64,000 nt of DNA, from the NCBI RefSeq assembly GCF_021130785.1, contig NC_060213.1, positions 94,232,501-94,296,500 of the forward strand. The letters run 5' to 3'. Shown here one piece after another: positions 58,870-64,000 of the stretch. How positions within the stretch are numbered: position 1 is the stretch's first letter; every line of letters begins with the position of its first letter. The notes under the pieces were generated by a model that saw nothing but the letters and a program-made list of their open reading frames with translations, was not told where the DNA came from and did no database searches. This stretch comes from Homalodisca vitripennis. Lineage: Eukaryota > Arthropoda > Insecta > Hemiptera > Cicadellidae. The position numbers and the translations under genes are program-made.

Positions 58870-61700
58870 CCAGTATAGTGAACATCTTCTTTACAAAAAG
58901 TCTTCTATTATTGAAATAAAGTGTAAAGCTGTGATAAAGTAAATTCATGCTGACCTGATTATGTGTTATTACTACTGCAATGTCATGAGCTTCTCCATGG
59001 TACTGCACTGTTACTATTATTATGATAAATACTGCACGATAGTCCCTTGTACTATATTGTGCGCAGCTTAACTATTGCGTTATCATTATAAATATACTTT
59101 ATTATTTAGTTAAAATATCTAAATTATATGATGAAAAAAAAACTAGTAATTAGTTAAAGGTGTTAGTTCTCAACATTTAATTTGCAAATAATTTGCAATT
59201 TTTTTATATAGATTTATGCAATTAAGACATATTTAAATGATTATAATTCAAAGTAAAACTGTATGCTACTATTTATCAACTATACTATTTCCTTAATGAT
59301 TTGAAGGTTGAGAAGAAAAATATCAAAGAAATTATTTGCCTGTTGGACAGTACATTTCAAGTATGCAGTTTTTTAAATTATACATTATAAGGTATGTAAT
59401 GGATAATGTATTTAAACTAATCAGCCAGCTAAGGTATACCATATAAAGATCCATACATCTCTTAAAAAACTATCCTAACGTGAGAAACGTTAGACGATTA
59501 ATGAATCAGTACTTACACTTTCATAACTAACACATATATTGTCCCTTATTTAGCAAACGTATTTAAAATTAAGACAAATAATTAATTAAATATTTGCAAA
59601 CTCATCCAAAACGGATGCTAATAAATAAATATTTAAAGGGAATTATTTCTTAAAAATGTCATACGTTTCGCAAAAATCAATTCCTAGATTATGTTCTTCT
59701 TACATTATTCTTGTAAAAGGAAATTTACTGAAATATGTCTCTAAAATGTAGAAATGTATAACTAAGTTACTATTATTATTATGTTTGACAATTCACTCGC
59801 AATACCGCAAATGGGCATATACTGTATATAAACGAATCTCTCTGCTTTGTGACATTGATTATTCTATAAGCCCACCACCTCTCACTAACCACTTCAATCA
59901 TCCTCAAATTAGCTCATTGGGATTGGTAACGTTCTCTTCTAAACCATTAGGCATTATCAATAAATTAAAATGCCACATAAATCGTTGTCCTCACACAGTG
60001 TCAATCAGAGTGTTAGGTAAAATAATTTCTATACATAAGGTGTGTTTAACAATTTTTATAAATTGGTTATGGGTTTTGTATGATAAAACTACAGTACTCT
60101 ACAGTAAAAATATAAATACTGTGTATGAATAGAAACCAAATTGGAAATCCAGTACAGTGGGAAAAATTTATGTAACACTTTAGACTAAAGTGTCAGATCA
60201 AGGAAGTACATTAATAAAAAGGTTGAAGGTTGGTTTGTGCAAAGTCTTTTACTGTAAATATTTAATAAATTTCCAAGAATGTTTTCCCTTGCCATTGCCA
60301 CTCAGACTACTATCATAATCAAATGTATACATTTCCTCATGTCTGTATATGAAAGAAGTGTTTTTAAACCCTTTTATACCATTGAAATCGTTTGTATACC
60401 ATAAGGTACAAACCTAGATTCACAATATATTATACTAATAAAAATAGTCTAGCGATAATTTAAACCGATATATTATTGGCATATGTCTTTAAGGTCTAAA
60501 AGTAAAATATTTTATAAATATACCAGTGTCAAATAAGCTTTTAAATTAATTTTTATTACTTAATGACTCATTAAAAACTAATTTTGTACAATTGTCTAAT
60601 GAACTTTCATTAGAATCATTTACAAAAAGACACCGGTTTTCTTTCACAGTCGATAATAACTTTACTCTTATCATATATGTTAAGGCTATAGTGTAAATAT
60701 ACAAGTCTATGCTAAAATAATAAAGTCCGTAACCCAATCGTAATGAATAAGGTGAATCTATTTTATAGAGATTTATTCATGATTTAATTAACCCTATTTC
60801 TCTATTTATCTATATGATACGAAAACATATACAGCCCTAAAAATTACACAAATGTAACTGAGAAAAACTATTCTGATTACCTATTTAAAATATATTATTT
60901 TAATTCAACCAATAAAGATTAAACTTAACTATTGTGTGTTTTAAAATATAGTATTAATTACCTAAGCATTTTTAGAATATGAAGTAAAAATGTTATGTCC
61001 TATGTTGGAAACCCTTGAATATAACATTTATTTAGTAACAGGCCTTCGATTACAATGTTACAGCAATTTTCGTCTGTAGTTATAAGTTACAATGTTACAC
61101 GTCTTCTTAGGATAATAATGTACCGCACATTTTTCTCATACAGAACTGTAACTACCTTATTTTTAAGGTGTTACATCGAATTAACCTTTAAAATTTCTCT
61201 CTATGGAAAATCTGCTTTCAGGTTTAGGTGATGGATTTGTTAGAGCTGTTACGTTGATCTCTCAAAGTGCACATTCCTGTCCTGCAGCAAGAAGTGGGCT
61301 TCACTTAGTGAAATACTTTTACTGTAAAATGTAGGGACGGTATAATTTTACCAGAGTTGAAAGCTAATCTGATAATATCTCAACACGGTTTTATAAAAAT
61401 CTGAAACAGGTACATTTATTATTAAAATCTTAAACTAGGAATTATTTATATTTTTATATATTAAAAGTATTTTCTACATTCTATTTTACACTTTACGATT
61501 ATAAATTGTTTTAAGTGTAAACAGCACATTTATCAATCACATATACAAAAATAATATGGTAACTTTGATGGTAACGAACACATCCTGGACAAAAAATCTC
61601 GTAAATTAAGTGTATTTCTTTTGGCAACTCAGCTCTTGATATTTATTAAAATCCCTCCGTGCCAAGTGATAAGGCACTATTACAAGAAGTATAAATCAAA
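58870..61700. other. AT-rich DNA with an uncharacterised 115-codon frame
   Basis: The plus-strand frame 59785-60132 encodes 115 residues (for example SPPPLTNHFNHPQISSLG) with no recognised domain, promoter or splice signal. A 63-codon minus-strand frame at 60546-60737 is similar in status. I consider both unproven. Confidence 0.4.
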
Positions 61701-61704
61701 TTGT

Positions 61705-62519
61705 TTTTGACGTGACAACGTCTTAAATTAGGTTGCGGCTCGGAGTCACTCATGAAAAAGTGTAACGCCCGGTAACGTTACGATGCCCGTCCAGTGGGTC
61801 CGCCGCAGGGGATAAAGCAGATAACTGTGGGTCCGCCGCACGGGATAAAGCAGATAACTATGTTTATTCGTGAAAATGTGGAGTGCTTAGATTCGTCATT
61901 TACAATAACTACAACAATAAAGGTAAATAATTGTACACTGATATTTCATTATCGTAAACTATGATTGATTGATTAATTGTTAGATTGACACAAAAGTTGA
62001 GAAACTGAGTTTATAGGTTATGTCATACTATTGACAAATGTTGAGAGTGCTAAGTAAATTATTAGTTTAAATCACTCTGCAATCATTCGTAATTCAGTCG
62101 ATTGAGAAGAAACAGCGCGTATTGCTAGTCAAACATTTAAAATAACAAATTATAACCTCTAACCTGTCATAACAGTGCGACCAAACAAACGAACTAAACC
62201 GACCAATCACCACGCGCGGAGTTAGAATTTAACTGTGTTTAGCAAGAATTTCATATTCCAATTTTAGTAAATGTTTTATTCAACTTTACCATTTACAATA
62301 ACAAATTTTAATTAATTTCAAATTATGTACAATGTTTTAGTAAACAAAATATATTTCTATAGTTAAAATTTGTGCAATTCTTATTTTCATTCAATTCCTT
62401 GTTCCTATTGTGCAATTTAATAATATTCATATCAATAAATATTCTACCGAGAAAAAGACGTTGTCACGTAAAATCTTCGCCCGTAAAACCGACTTTACAG
62501 GCAACCGTAATTTTTTTTA
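61705..62519 (-). mobile_element. Unclassified 815 bp repeat, right copy (inverted)
   Basis: This is the inverted partner of 45041-45856. It has the same terminal GACGTGACAACGTC / GACGTTGTCACGT repeats, the same 34-base tandem duplication (61797-61860) and the same shared flank (CCGACTTTACAGGCAACC) outside one terminal repeat. It is non-coding. Confidence 0.75.
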
Positions 62520-62524
62520 AATAT

Positions 62525-63660
62525 TTTTAAAAGGTTAACTTGGTTTACGTTGTCAAGTGTAACTACTTTTGAGCCTTAAAACCATCAAACCGAGTTTAGC
62601 AGAGGTTAGACCGAAAATTTATAAAATAACGGTCACCATTCCGTTGTACTGAATGGACGGAAAACATAGGATTTGATGCCACTGACGTCGTAGTAATGAA
62701 TTCTCGATTTGAAAAGTTTACTTATATGTTTAATTGTGGCAAATAAACATAAAACTATCGCTTATAGATGTTAAAAATAAAATAATGTATAGCCACGTTG
62801 CTGCCGAATAGAGTGACAATGATAAATGATAAGGGTATGGGCCTATTGGATCCAATATTCGATGGGAATTTTTTATGTGAACTTAATAATCATATAAACT
62901 TTAAAAATGATATACATTCACGTATTTGTCGACTTCTTGGCTCGACGTTGCAGCTGTGGTTGGATAAAGTGAAGATTAGTAGAATTGAAGTTGTACTCAT
63001 AGTAATCAAATACTCATCAAACTCAGAGACTCGAAGTTAAAATCAGAAACTCGAATTTAAAATCGCCTAAAACAAAATCACGACGATATTACCCATTTAA
63101 CGAGACATCTTAAGATTCATGACAACGTGGTCTCGTAAGAAGGTCATCATCGCCCAATTATACATATTAATCTGCCAAATAAGACATCAACCAAGGTAAG
63201 CTATTTTACTTTATATTACATTCAAAATTAGATTTCTCGTATGAAAAGTCTAATTTATAATAAATTTTACTTCCGGACAAGACACCAGAGATGTTACTCC
63301 ACAACAGTAACGGCAGCTACAACATTCACGCAAAAATATTATTACGCGTGCCAATTAGGTTATTAATCCACCAAGAATGTAATTCAATAACAATTTTTTG
63401 TGATGTATATTAACCAGTAATGAGTATCAGGGTTGTGAAAATAATTATTATATAACATTTAACTAAATAACGGTACACCGTACTACAGGTTTATTTTCCT
63501 AAACCTTGCGTAGTGATAGTCATAACAGAAATTATTCATGAACAGGTTGAAGCAATGATTTAAATCTGATGCCAAGAGTTTACAATAAGATATTCTGGTA
63601 TAGACGGAAATTATGGAATTGGCGTAAATTTTCTTGCGCCGTTATGGTTTGTATTTGTTT
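62525..63660. other. Intergenic DNA with an 80-codon frame and a short tandem repeat
   Basis: The plus-strand frame 62798-63040 includes DGNFLCELNNHINFKND and resembles nothing I know. It ends in a 20-base tandem repeat (AGAGACTCGAAGTTAAAATC and the next unit, about 63026-63065). Nothing else is identified. Confidence 0.4.
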
Positions 63661-63666
63661 ATTTTA

Positions 63667-63954
63667 TTAACCGGAAAATTGTATTAACCTGAGATGTAAC
63701 AATTCAGACCACACATTCAGTACTGGATTATATTTATGGGACATACACAGTGAACTAGTATCGGACACAGTAACAGTGACAGAGGATATCGTTTGGGAGG
63801 TCACGTGACGTCGTAACTGTTTATGTGTCGGCACTAAGTCGGGTATTTCTTCCCAATACCCACATAAAATAAGAGAGAGAACCCATTTTGTCACTATTCT
63901 ATAACCTCTCTTTTTTAAAGTTTCTGTTGCAAATCTTGCATTAACTATGCACAC
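63667..63954 (-). pseudogene. Exon-like block, next array copy (uninterrupted frame)
   Basis: A 95-codon minus-strand frame beginning at a GTG contains WVLSLILCGYWEEIPDLV and TSQTISSVTVTVSDTSS. Its DNA (63785-63870, AGAGGATATCGTTTGGGAGGTCACGTGAC) aligns with the exon-like blocks at 22.4 and 52.1 kb, which are broken in the equivalent frame. It is the best preserved member and may be a real exon of the family that continues outside the window. Its product is not recognised; a membrane receptor would fit the context. Confidence 0.35.
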
Positions 63955-64000
63955 TTGATGGTATGCTCGAGGTTATGTGGTAGAGTTGACTTTATATTCC

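Noticed and set aside
59785..60132. A host gene from the 115-codon plus-strand frame
   Set aside because: Not recognisable, no second copy and no promoter or splice context. Left as uncharacterised.
45041..62519. A 17.5 kb Polinton/Maverick-like element bounded by long inverted repeats
   Set aside because: Size and repeat length would fit, but the interior has no polymerase B, integrase, ATPase or capsid-like reading frames. Parts of the interior belong to the old array duplication, and no 6 bp target duplication is visible.

Overview
The window is AT-rich eukaryotic nuclear DNA, most likely from an insect (possibly a hemipteran; this is inferred only from the mobile-element mix and receptor-like exons). 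No intact host protein-coding gene can be supported. All confidently readable coding sequence belongs to mobile elements, nearly all of it on the minus strand.

Layout. 1-9.6 kb: AT-rich DNA with degenerate exon-like blocks (3.6, 4.7, 9.1-9.4 kb), a fragment of a non-LTR endonuclease (6.1-7.0 kb) and a diverged ~290 bp tandem repeat (7.8-8.8 kb). 9.66-21.3 kb: a 5'-truncated Jockey/CR1-like non-LTR retrotransposon, split by a complete Ty3/Gypsy element (element A, 11910-20899, 1.9 kb LTRs, GCAC target duplication, tRNA-Lys-type primer site). 21.3-22.76 kb: ancestral sequence with an exon-like block and a local direct repeat. 22765-29798: a second complete Ty3/Gypsy element (element B, 848 bp LTRs, AATT target duplication, initiator-Met-type primer site). 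30276-32557: a mariner-superfamily DNA transposon (DD41D spacing) with unusually long 290 bp inverted repeats. 32.6-45 kb: AT-rich DNA, microsatellites, a candidate small secreted-peptide ORF (34.85-35.16 kb) and a receptor-like exon (42.1-42.4 kb). 45041-45856 and 61705-62519: two nearly identical ~815 bp copies of an unclassified repeat in inverted orientation, 15.8 kb apart. Between them lie more exon-like blocks, a non-LTR fragment (50.2-51.1 kb) and a mariner-type MITE (56.2-56.7 kb).

What ties it together. Once the insertions are removed, blocks from 3.5-39.3 kb align collinearly with blocks from 47.2-57.6 kb, and a further partial copy begins near 63.7 kb. This is an old tandem segmental duplication. 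Some blocks keep the same minus-strand peptide in both copies, notably one ending in a motif like the C-terminal TYS(F/Y) motif of insect odorant receptors, so the array may be a decayed chemoreceptor cluster (moderate to low confidence).

Both Gypsy elements have LTR pairs about 99.5% identical, so they are young, yet both are broken. Every frame break in them is a shift of the same sense (one base too many), four of five at homopolymer runs. That raises the question of assembly error versus real decay. Element B also lacks a reverse-transcriptase catalytic aspartate, which a homopolymer error would not explain.
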